DNA from: Cylindrotheca closterium
Taxonomy: Eukaryota > Bacillariophyta > Bacillariophyceae > Bacillariales > Bacillariaceae
Direction of reading: 5' to 3'
Assembly: GCA_933822405.4 (NCBI GenBank)
Contig: CAKOGP040002091.1
Span: 562,504 to 626,503, forward strand
Length of the DNA: 64,000 nucleotides
A program made the translations under genes and the position numbers. The notes below the pieces were generated by a model. It was not told the DNA's origin. It worked only from the letters and a program-made list of their open reading frames with translations, and did no database searches. Of this stretch, positions 42,644 through 50,932 are shown in pieces (positions within the stretch are counted from its first letter, which is position 1; each line of letters starts with the position of its first letter).

Positions 42644-43087
42644 ATGACTTCGGCTACCTTTGTTTGCGAGGACGACTTTGACTGTTTCCCAAACGGCAGT
42701 TGTGGTTCTGACCTTCGCTGTCTTTGCGACACTGGCTTCTATGGAGTGCAATGTGAGGACACATGCCCCATCAAGTGCCAAAACGGAGGGCAGTGCGTGG
42801 TGGATGATGCACATGTGGTGGTGCTAGATGCCAGATGCGACTGTCCGCCCGATTTCCTAGGAGGTCTTTGCGAACAACCACGACAAAACAGCGCTGGCGC
42901 CTTGCGGTCGAGCCAAGAAGCATCTTCAAACGCAGGCACGATGGTAGGAATTACCCTCGCGGCAGTCGCTGTGAGTGGTCTGCTCTTGGTGGCTGGGGTA
43001 TGGCGCCGCCGCCGTCTTCAGACTAGCAAGGAGTTCACTCCCACAGAGGAGGAAGTAGCAGACGAAGACCTCCCTTCTGTAACTTAA
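42644..43087 (+). CDS. EGF-like single-pass membrane protein
   Basis: A frame of 147 residues from ATG 42644. Two EGF-like modules are visible: C-x(5)-C-x(5)-C ... CLCDTGFYGVQC, then CPIKCQNGGQC ... CDCPPDFLGGLC. One hydrophobic helix follows (about 99-116), then RRRR and an acidic tail. The basic side after the helix puts the EGF modules outside the cell. No signal peptide is present at this ATG, and the frame stays open for at least 40 codons upstream without another Met. Either it inserts as a type III protein or a first exon was missed. EGF modules commonly mediate extracellular adhesion or ligand binding. Confidence 0.65.
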   Translation: MTSATFVCEDDFDCFPNGSCGSDLRCLCDTGFYGVQCEDTCPIKCQNGGQCVVDDAHVVVLDARCDCPPDFLGGLCEQPRQNSAGALRSSQEASSNAGTMVGITLAAVAVSGLLLVAGVWRRRRLQTSKEFTPTEEEVADEDLPSVT

Positions 43088-43321
43088 TTTAATAATAGAC
43101 CCAGATCTGACTAGAATAGCATGAAACTAGGTTCGTCCTAATGAAAAGGAGTAATTTTGTGCGGGTGTGTGAGACTGCGATGATGAGAATTAGCATGAAC
43201 ATAAAACACTAAAAAAGTATCTTTTTGGCGATGCCTTCGCGATAATCTTCAAATAACCGCCGATCGAACATCATCATCCGTATCTATCATCGTCCCTTTC
43301 GAGGTGATTGACTCTGAAGAG

Positions 43322-45066
43322 ATGGCTACCACGTCCTTTCTACTACAACGCTTTGATCCAAAGCTATGTGAGCAATGTAAGTGAGAAACGCGTCGAAATG
43401 CCCTTGCTGGAGAGTCTTGGATTGCTCACACTCCCGATTGTTCTTCACAACTGACACAGATCTTGAAGAAGCCATGCTTCAGCTGCGCAAGGAAGCAAAA
43501 GAAGCAGCGTTTCAAGAAACCCAACAACTAGCTTGTTTACAGCTGTTACTTAGACATAAGTCAGTATCTTACAAGAGGAAAAAATCTCGGGCAATCGCCG
43601 TTCTAGACAATCAAAACAAAAAATTTATCAAATTCTATACTGCATCGCTTTGCAAGTTTATCCTCGACAATATGCTAGTTATAAGATACAAAGAGCCCCA
43701 TTCTGAGGTTATGGTGTCGATTGAAGCATTAATATTCTGCTCGAAACGAATCAGTTCGGTTGCAGCCTTTTCATCAGTCCGGAAACAGTTCCGGCGTCAT
43801 TTTGGCAGAAGATTTGTTACAAGAGCGGTTGGGAATGCAAATGTCAGTGTCCACGATTCCATCGTATTGAGATTATCTGATAGTTATGCCACAGAAAAGC
43901 GTATTGATGCTCTTATTTCGGCAGTGCGCGACATCTCTACTACTCCTACTGCTCCTACTGCTCCTACTGCTCCTACTACTGAAGATCGACGACCAGCAGC
44001 CCAACAGCATGCCAATAATGGCGACACCAAAACGAAGATTCAGAGTAACCAATCCTTTGAAATCTCATTCGCAGCTGTGACAGGTCTCGAAGAGGAAAAA
44101 GAAACGTCGGAAGATTGGGAGAAGCTTCCAACTGCGTTTGGTGCCTCCCCATTGTCGATTTCGCCTTCTGTTCAGATTTCTGTGAAGAAACGTGAGGTCA
44201 GGAAAAGTGGCGTGGCTTCATTCTCTCCAACGCTTCCGATATACGTTTTTCAGGCCAATTCAAGTCTGGAGATCGGATTTGATGCTAGAACGAGAAACCC
44301 ATTGTACGTGCTTCAAAGGCTAAGTGGAAATTTGCAACACGGGTCGAAACCAAAGACACGGCCAACATTCTACGAGGATAATCGATTGCCTGAGGTTTAC
44401 CGCTCCAAATTTCATCACTACTTTCGTAGTGGCTACGATAGAGGACATCTGGCTCCGGCTGCCGACTATGCTGGAGAAAAGTATGCTGATACGTTTACAT
44501 TGAGCAACATTTCACCGCAGGTGCATAGTATGAATTGCACAATATGGGCAAAGTTGGAAAACTGGTGTAGAAGCGTCGCAAAAATTGAATATCAAAGCTA
44601 CAAGGCGCAAACCTATGTTGTAACTGGACCTCTCTGGAAACCGAAGGTCCAAACGGGAAGCAACAGGTTTGGATTTTCTTTCCCAGCGATTGGTTCGTCT
44701 TCGACATCTTTGGTCCAGGTGCCAACTCATTTCTTCAAGATAATTGTGGTGGTATCGGATGATACAATCTGTAAGTTTGGTTGCTTCGTCGTCCCAAACG
44801 AAGAGGTTGATGAAACAGACGCTGGCTCGCTACTGCATTACGTTGCCAATTGGACTGATGTCGAAGCAATGTCTGGTATGAAATTCTTTCCCAATTTGAC
44901 GAGTGACGATGGCTGGAAAGAACGGGCAGATTTGTTAGCACAGCAAATAGGCCAAGGGAAATGGGCTCACACTCCGAGTCCAAAGAACCCATCACCATTC
45001 AAACGAAAGAACAAGATTAGGTCCTCTTCGGAGTCCTCCTCAACATTGGAACATCTGGTTGTGTAG
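43322..45066 (+). CDS. IST1-like domain fused to DNA/RNA non-specific endonuclease
   Basis: Exons 43322-43376 and 43460-45066 (83-nt intron, GTAAGT donor, ACACAG acceptor, phase 1) give 553 residues. The first exon supplies MATTSFLLQRFDPKLCEQ, and the splice gives EQ/YLEEAMLQLRKEA. Residues about 8-180 follow the helical pattern of IST1 (Vps4 regulator in ESCRT-III): FDPKL, ETQQLACLQLL, ILDNMLVI, EALIFCSKRI, FRRHFGRRFV. A low-complexity linker (TAPTAPTAP) follows. The C-terminal half is a NUC/endonuclease-G-type domain with SGYDRGHLAP (catalytic His348), LSNISPQ (Asn368), Asn377 and VVTGPLW. The nuclease motif set is complete. No leader is seen, so it is cytosolic. IST1 assignment is by pattern and less certain than the nuclease. 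Confidence 0.78.
43938..43980 (+). repeat. 9-bp coding repeat (Thr-Ala-Pro)
   Basis: About four imperfect copies of ACTGCTCCT encoding TAP units in the linker of the IST1-nuclease fusion. Confidence 0.9.
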
Positions 45067-45418
45067 TATCGGGACGAGGACTAAGCTTGCAGAGGTCTTT
45101 GTGGGTATCCCTGGCATAAAACATGTGGTATCATGAATAGTATAGTAAGTATTATGCGACGATAAGTGTATAGTCCAGCAGATTGTGACGCAGTAGTCTA
45201 AAAAAATAATAAGGTTGATGGAGCTGAAAAAGTGTTTTATTCGTGTTGTAGAAAGCAATAAAAATCGCGCTTCGAATAGTGATGAGTGTCGAACAACAGC
45301 CAGTGGACTACGATGTGGTAACCTACAGCTAGAGTACTTTCTCCATTTGATACGCCGCCGCTTTTGGTGATGCATAGAGCTCCAAGGTCGACTGGACACT
45401 TGGCTCTTAACAAAACCG
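45067..45418. other. Intergenic stretch, no gene seen
   Basis: 352 bp between two plus-strand genes. No repeat or motif recognised. Confidence 0.4.
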
Positions 45419-46783
45419 ATGCCTCAAAGTTTCGTCTTCAACACAGTCTTGACGCTATGGCTGATTTTGACGATTGCTTTCGTTTTGTCGCAAGTTGTAC
45501 TGTTCTTCCATCTTCAACCACTCGGTCTACCAAAGGGTCAGGATCATTTTTCCATACATGTCCATTCCAGTTTCGATTCTTCCCAGTATGAACGATCATG
45601 TCGAGACTTGTTTGGAGTCGATGCCATCAAAAAGACACATGAAGGCAGGTGTCTCGAACATTCCGTGCTGAAATGGATTTCCTGTAATATTGGTCCTATC
45701 TCGATCGACACGTCCAAGATTGAAGGTGCGTTGGGAGGAGAACCGATTCAAAATGTCTTGAACAGAAAGGTCGAAGATGAGTTTCTCAACTTCACAACTG
45801 GCTCATTACACTTATTGGAACACCCCTTGTTCGAGGATCTCTCGTCACAAGTTGTCGATCCAATAATCGCATCATTTTTGCATTCATCGGTTTTGACCAG
45901 ACCAATCGGCGTCCAAAGCATTTCTGTAGGGAAAATGATGTCTGGTACAACACTGTTGGTTCGGCGTGGCTCGTATGCAAACCCATGCATGGCAATCATT
46001 TCAATGTATAATGTATTTGTAGTCCAAAGGTTACTTGTGGACAACTTAGAGAAGAGGACTAAAATTATATGGTTAGATGGTCATGCATTCAACAAAAATC
46101 TGGATGAAGTTTGGGAGCACCTCTTTCAAACAAAGCCAATCCATGTCAAGCAACTGAGTGATTCGCAGAGCAAGATGGACAATGCACTAGTAGTTAATAC
46201 CGTATCTGCTATGGGTGATGAAGGGCTAGGGATATATGGGTGGGAAACAGGTGTCCCTGGTTCAACAAGTGATCCAGCTTTGTGCTCAAACTCAACCTTG
46301 CGGATGTTTCGAGATTTTGTATTTGAAAGATATGACATAAACCAAAGAACAAAAAGCGTTGGTGTTTCATCTTGCCGCTTGACTCTACTATTTCGCAAGC
46401 ACCATTTTGCACACCCACGGTCGACTGGACGAACGGATAGAGTGCTGGCAAATCTAACTGATGACATTGACTACATTCAGGCAGAATACCCTGACTGTAA
46501 GGTGACTCCAGCTTCATTTGAAGATATTTCTTTTCAAGAGCAGCTGAAGATCACTTCGCAGAGTGATGTCTTTGTGTCGGTCCATGGAGCTGGCAACATT
46601 CACGTGCTATTCCTACCACCACATGCGAAGATAGTGGAGTTCTTTCCCAAAGGATTCACTCGCAGGCTGAGGTTTCAGTATCTTGCTGAATGTCTGGGAA
46701 TATCATACGACGCGAGGAAAGCCAAAATAGTGGAAAGGTTTGACGACAACAAGATTTCAGTTCGACTTAGACCACAAATTTGA
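45419..46783 (+). CDS. GT61-family glycosyltransferase (DUF563), type II membrane
   Basis: A single exon of 454 residues from ATG 45419. A signal anchor at about residues 9-31 predicts a Golgi type II membrane protein. GT61 features are in the C-terminal half: LTLLFRKHHFAHPRSTGR, a helix with ANLTDDIDYIQAEYP, SFEDISFQEQLKITSQSDVFVS, then VHGAGNIHVLFLPPHAKIVEFFP. GT61 enzymes add beta-xylose, arabinose or GlcNAc in plants and animals (XylT, EOGT). The sugar and acceptor cannot be read from sequence. The gene ends just upstream of the tandem hairpin element. Confidence 0.85.
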   Translation: MPQSFVFNTVLTLWLILTIAFVLSQVVLFFHLQPLGLPKGQDHFSIHVHSSFDSSQYERSCRDLFGVDAIKKTHEGRCLEHSVLKWISCNIGPISIDTSKIEGALGGEPIQNVLNRKVEDEFLNFTTGSLHLLEHPLFEDLSSQVVDPIIASFLHSSVLTRPIGVQSISVGKMMSGTTLLVRRGSYANPCMAIISMYNVFVVQRLLVDNLEKRTKIIWLDGHAFNKNLDEVWEHLFQTKPIHVKQLSDSQSKMDNALVVNTVSAMGDEGLGIYGWETGVPGSTSDPALCSNSTLRMFRDFVFERYDINQRTKSVGVSSCRLTLLFRKHHFAHPRSTGRTDRVLANLTDDIDYIQAEYPDCKVTPASFEDISFQEQLKITSQSDVFVSVHGAGNIHVLFLPPHAKIVEFFPKGFTRRLRFQYLAECLGISYDARKAKIVERFDDNKISVRLRPQI

Positions 46784-46844
46784 TTTTGTAATGGAACTAA
46801 TATTAAAATAGATGGTACAGCTCTACGGTAGTAGATTTATATGC

Positions 46845-47257
46845 CTATCTAAGATAGCCTACTGCCGTCCTCCGTGTGTGTGTTCGTAGTATTTTGTCTT
46901 GGTGTGTAGCTGGTGGGTTGTGGTGTGAAGCGGGTCGAACTGATCGAGTAATAGACTCGATTCGTTCGACCAATCTCAGAAATCCCGTGTGCGGTATTAC
47001 TGAGATCTGCTTTCCTACCAGGCACCGCCGATATGGTAAAATGGAGGCGGTGCCCAACAGGGCGGGTGAGGTTTGGGAGAGAAAAATTGAATTACCGCGA
47101 CACAAGTGGGTGAATTCAATCTCAGTCGATAAACTGGGCATCATTGCCTGGGCGCATCGACAACAACTTTTGACGGTCGAAGGCCGTTCGGCCTTTGTCC
47201 GTCTGTAACACAATGTAGTCAAAGAAATCGAACAGTGTGCCTGCGGTCTACGTTGGA
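46845..47257. repeat. Tandem hairpin element, copy 1 (candidate structured RNA)
   Basis: A 413-bp unit repeated once, directly downstream. It opens with the palindrome CTATCTAAGATAG. Successive inverted repeats are visible: 46933-46971 (GGTCGAAC/GTTCGACC with inner ATCGAGT/ACTCGAT), 46973-47006 (ATCTCAG/CTGAGAT), 47021-47054 (GGCACCGCC/GGCGGTGCC), 47086-47120 (ATTGAATT/AATTCAAT), 47125-47161 (GTCGAT/ATCGAC) and 47172-47203 (13 of 14 pairs, GTTC loop). TGTTCG near the 5' end can pair with CGAACA near the 3' end. I do not recognise a known RNA or transposon. Strand of transcription, if any, is undetermined. Overlapping open frames on both strands are unlikely to be genes. Confidence 0.8.
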
Positions 47258-47671
47258 CTATCTAAGATAGCCTACTGCCGTCCTCCGTGTGTGTGTTCGT
47301 AGTATTTTGTCTTGGTGTGTAGCTGGTGGGTTGTGGTGTGAAGCGGGTCGAACTGATCGAGTAATAGACTCGATTCGTTCGACCAATCTCAGAAATCCCG
47401 TGTGCGGTATTACTGAGATCTGCTTTCCTACCAGGCACCGCCGATATGGTAGAATGGAGGCGGTGCCCAACAGGGCGGGTGAGGTTTGGGAGAGAAAAAT
47501 TGAATTACCACAACACAAGTGGGTGAATTCAATCTCAGTCGATAAACTGGGCATCATTTGCCTGGGCGCATCGACAACAACTTTTGACGGTCAAAGGCCG
47601 TTCGGCCTTTGTCCGTCTGTAACACAATGTAGTCAAAGAAATCGAACAGTGTGCCTGCGGTCTACGTTGGA
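47258..47671. repeat. Tandem hairpin element, copy 2 (candidate structured RNA)
   Basis: A second, 414-bp copy of the preceding unit, head to tail with no spacer. I count five differences: A to G in the loop of the GGCACCGCC hairpin, two G to A changes in the loop of the ATTGAATT hairpin, one inserted T in the loop of the GTCGAT hairpin, and G to A in the last hairpin, which turns a G-U pair into A-U. Every predicted stem is kept. TTTT and TTTTT runs follow this copy at about 47673-47687; copy 1 has none. Confidence 0.8.
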
Positions 47672-47702
47672 ATATTTTCAATTTTTCTGTTTTTATTTGT
47701 CC

Positions 47703-47746
47703 CTCGTGAATCAAAGTTCACTCGTGAATCAAAGTCGTGATTCAAA
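47703..47746. repeat. Short direct repeats CTCGTGAATCAAAGT
   Basis: Two exact copies of a 15-bp word at 47703-47717 and 47721-47735, followed by a partial third (CGTGATTCAAA). They lie between the tandem element and the next gene. Confidence 0.9.
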
Positions 47747-47836
47747 TTGCAAATTTTGGCGGGCCATCAGTTGAATCTTGAATTGAAACTTCCAACCATT
47801 TGTTGATGAATTGAAGACAGCCAAAGCAACACGACG

Positions 47837-48523
47837 ATGGTGAATCGTGGTAATATACTCCTCGGAGTGATACTCCATTCGATATGTGCTGTAGGAGTAG
47901 GCGCTGATGACAGGATACAAAGGAAGCGACGGGGATCATTGCACTCTTCTCAAACGGCACATCAATCGTCATCCGATGAAATGAATAGTCCAATCAAGAC
48001 TAGAAGGGTTCAAACAACAGAGAATGGTCAATGTTTAGATCGATTTAGTGCTACATTTCTTCAGTTCTCGGCTTTACCCCAAGCAATATACAACGATCCG
48101 TTTACACGGAACCCTCAGGAACTGGGCACCCGGTATATCTACAATGACAACTTGAGATTTCTTCCTAGTTTGGATGTCGTACCGGGATCAAGAGCGTCTG
48201 GTACCTGCACGAGAGTTCAATCGCGGGTTGGGAATGATCAAATTGGACTTCAATTGGGTATGGGCCATTGCGAATTCACCTACAGGCTGGCCAACGGCGA
48301 CCGAGAAGTTATATTCACGGCAACTGGCGAAATAGTTGACTCCATAGGTGGGGCCTTATCTATCACGGGAGGAGCGAGATCAGCATTTGGCGCGTACGGG
48401 GAAGCTATCATTACGCCTGTGACAGTGCAACCAGATGGATCCGTTGTGAGCAACGAAGGTGATATCTTTCTTGAACCCAACTTCTACAAGGTAGAAGCAA
48501 CCCTAGTCTTTCCATGCAAATGA
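47837..48523 (+). CDS. Secreted dirigent/allene-oxide-cyclase-like beta-barrel protein
   Basis: A single exon of 228 residues from ATG 47837, with an N-terminal signal peptide (about 1-23) and a basic linker (RIQRKRRGS). From about residue 95 the sequence looks like the AOC/dirigent barrel: GTCTRVQSRV, LGMGHCEFTYRL, IFTATGEIVD, ALSITGGARSAFGAYGEA, and a C-terminal strand YKVEATLVF. The GGxxxFxGAxGE turn is the family's hallmark. Dirigent proteins guide radical coupling, and AOC makes the jasmonate precursor OPDA. Neither activity can be assumed. With a signal peptide and no ASAF motif, secretion is more likely than the plastid. Confidence 0.7.
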   Translation: MVNRGNILLGVILHSICAVGVGADDRIQRKRRGSLHSSQTAHQSSSDEMNSPIKTRRVQTTENGQCLDRFSATFLQFSALPQAIYNDPFTRNPQELGTRYIYNDNLRFLPSLDVVPGSRASGTCTRVQSRVGNDQIGLQLGMGHCEFTYRLANGDREVIFTATGEIVDSIGGALSITGGARSAFGAYGEAIITPVTVQPDGSVVSNEGDIFLEPNFYKVEATLVFPCK

Positions 48524-49325
48524 GATCGCTGACTACAAAAGATTGGACGCAGTGCCCGGGATTTTCTTTGGGTTCATTCACAGATCGAATCTTCCTACTT
48601 ATGAAATATGACAGAATGAAAGGAAACGCGAGTGGGAGTCAGCCAGGGGTGGGGCGCCCTGTCTGGTCAGGGGAAAGTATCGCGGTGCGAAACTGACCAG
48701 GTGGTTAGCTAATGCATTGAAGTCAACCGGCAATACAAAAGCTTCCGGACAATCGACGTTCGATCAACTATTGCTAATCCGAAACAAACTCATTGCAAAC
48801 GTAGCAGGAGTCTAGATGTCAAATCATGAAGGAAGAACAACCAAGGAGGCCGATACAAGCCATTAATATGAACGTCGTTTGAACTCGCCATCATGGATCC
48901 AAGATACTATAGTTTCCGCATTTGTGAACTTTTTAAAAATGATAACAGTTTTATCATAGTCTCCAAGAAGCTTTGCTTAGTATGGGCAGTGACCTCTTGT
49001 GTACGTAGTTGTGAAAAAGAAATCTTTTGATGGCTATGTACCCGGTATATTTGTACCAGATGACAATGGTGAAAATACTCACAGAACAGTTTCTATGGAG
49101 TACGAGTGCACATTTTCGTGACGACGCAATGCTACGCGCAACCAATGACAACGCTCAAGCAAGTGGATGAGATGGTCTTGCCATCGTACGATGATAGACC
49201 GTATCGTACGTGGTATGGTTCGCAACAAAAGAGAACGCAATGAAAGTTCACACTGACCTGCATACCATACCATACACTGTCTTGAGAGCTCAGAGTAATA
49301 CCACACAAAGTGTCATTCGTACACC
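48524..49325. other. Intergenic stretch, no gene seen
   Basis: About 800 bp between two plus-strand genes. GTAC-rich text (acccggtatatttgtacc) lies near 49040-49057 and a ccatac repeat near 49262-49273. No frame with a domain. Confidence 0.45.
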
Positions 49326-50846
49326 ATGAAGGTACCCATTTTATCATTATTCTTGCTCTTATGGACAGTGAACGCATCGGATGTCGTTCGAACAGTTCCT
49401 TCCAGGAACCGCCGGTTAACTTCTTCCATCAACAACGACGACAACAACAACAACAAGGCACGACGAGCTTCCATTTCGAGTAGATGGGGCCCTCATCATC
49501 AGACTCTAGGGTCATCAGAAATCTTTTCCATCAGATCCTCCGTCTTGGATATTGGCCGAGGAGGGGCAAGAAAGTCCAAGAAGGCGGAGGGTGGCAAGGC
49601 ATCTGTCATCACTTCCATTTTCAACTTGTCCAACAATGTGGCAGGAGCTGGAATCTTGACATTGGCGGCAGGAAAGGCCAGTGGAACGGGTTGGATTCCT
49701 TCCATATTGATTTGTGCTACGCTTGCCTTTTGTTCCTCCCATACCTTTATTCTCATTGCCAAGGCTTGCGAAATGACTGGCGAAAAGACCTTCAAAGGAC
49801 TATGGTCAAAGGCCTTTGGACCCAAGACGGCGTGGATTGTCGATTCGATGGTGTTTACCCAATGTTTTTTTGTTTCCATCATATATACGGGTCTGCTAGG
49901 TGACATCTTTTCCGCGTTGTTGAGCAAAAGCAGCCTGCCTGCTTCCTTGACCAGTCGGACGTCCATTATTCTCATGGCGGCCAGCTGCGTCTTGTGGCCA
50001 CTCAATAACATTCGGGACCTTTCCTCTTTGGGCTTTACTTCCATTCTTGGACTGTTCGCGGTCTTATATACAGTATTTTTCATTGTTGTGCGATCGCTGG
50101 ATGGAACCTACGCCTTGGACCCAGTTGGAAAATTTGTTGCCGAAGGACTCATCATTCCGCCGTCCTTTGAGAAATCCACATTGTGGAACTTTGACTTGAA
50201 CTCTCTGGTGCTCATTTCCAACTTGGGACTCGCCTTTATTGCCCATTACAATGGACCTTCCTACTGGCAATCTCTGGCCGATGCCACTACGGAACGATTC
50301 ACCAAGGTGTCCATGACATCCTATGCCATTCTGGCATCTATCTATCTGGCGGTAATGACACGCGGATATGCCACCTTTGGTGACGTTTGCCAAGGCAATA
50401 TTTTGATGAACTATTCGGCATCGGATGTCTTGTCCACGTTGGGAAGGCTCGCCACTGGCTTTAGCATTATCTTTGGATTCCCACTTATTTCCAATGGTGC
50501 TCGTGAGGGACTGAAGAACGCTTCTTCAGCACTGGGCAACACATCCATTTCTGATCCCAAGAATCACGTCAAACTGGTCACGGCTCTGTTGATTGTTACC
50601 ACGACCTTGGCTATTTCTCTGTCGGACATCAAACTTGTGGCTGGTTTGACTGGTGCGGTGATGGGTTCATCGTTGGTATACATTTGTCCAACACTGATCT
50701 ATACCAAGATAGTGGAAAAACTAAAGGGAAGGGACAGCGCAGAATATCAAGTAGCCAAACGAAATCTACTGTTTATTCCATTTGGGCTCTTTATAGCTCT
50801 GATGGGAGTTACAATGACTTTGAAGAACACGGTCCTAGCTAAATAA
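49326..50846 (+). CDS. Amino acid transporter, AAAP/AVT family
   Basis: A single exon of 506 residues from ATG 49326. A signal peptide (about 1-17) and a hydrophilic, Asn-rich region precede the transporter core at about residue 93. Its start SIFNLSNNVAGAGILTLAAG is the conserved first helix of AAAP permeases, which move amino acids with protons. About 11 hydrophobic segments follow, including FTSILGLFAVLYTVFFIVVR, GLAFIAHYNGPSYWQSL and AGLTGAVMGSSLVYICP. The cleavable leader is unusual for this family and suggests entry to the secretory system or an endomembrane/plastid-envelope location. Substrate unknown. Confidence 0.85.
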   Translation: MKVPILSLFLLLWTVNASDVVRTVPSRNRRLTSSINNDDNNNNKARRASISSRWGPHHQTLGSSEIFSIRSSVLDIGRGGARKSKKAEGGKASVITSIFNLSNNVAGAGILTLAAGKASGTGWIPSILICATLAFCSSHTFILIAKACEMTGEKTFKGLWSKAFGPKTAWIVDSMVFTQCFFVSIIYTGLLGDIFSALLSKSSLPASLTSRTSIILMAASCVLWPLNNIRDLSSLGFTSILGLFAVLYTVFFIVVRSLDGTYALDPVGKFVAEGLIIPPSFEKSTLWNFDLNSLVLISNLGLAFIAHYNGPSYWQSLADATTERFTKVSMTSYAILASIYLAVMTRGYATFGDVCQGNILMNYSASDVLSTLGRLATGFSIIFGFPLISNGAREGLKNASSALGNTSISDPKNHVKLVTALLIVTTTLAISLSDIKLVAGLTGAVMGSSLVYICPTLIYTKIVEKLKGRDSAEYQVAKRNLLFIPFGLFIALMGVTMTLKNTVLAK

Positions 50847-50932
50847 TAATGTATCCTATGCTACCAATGAATTTAAAAAATGTATTTACAATCTAAGCGT
50901 TCTATCAAGTGAACTAAGGCACAATAATGTAG

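Noticed and set aside
46933..46971. tRNA gene or tRNA-derived SINE around the GGTCGAAC hairpin
   Set aside because: The GGGTCGAACTG word only loosely resembles a B box, and no cloverleaf or A box at the right distance is visible.
46876..47774. Open frames of 100-160 codons on both strands inside the tandem 413-bp element
   Set aside because: The same frames occur in both copies on both strands, have no domain, and begin with non-ATG or unlikely starts. The hairpin structure explains the sequence better.
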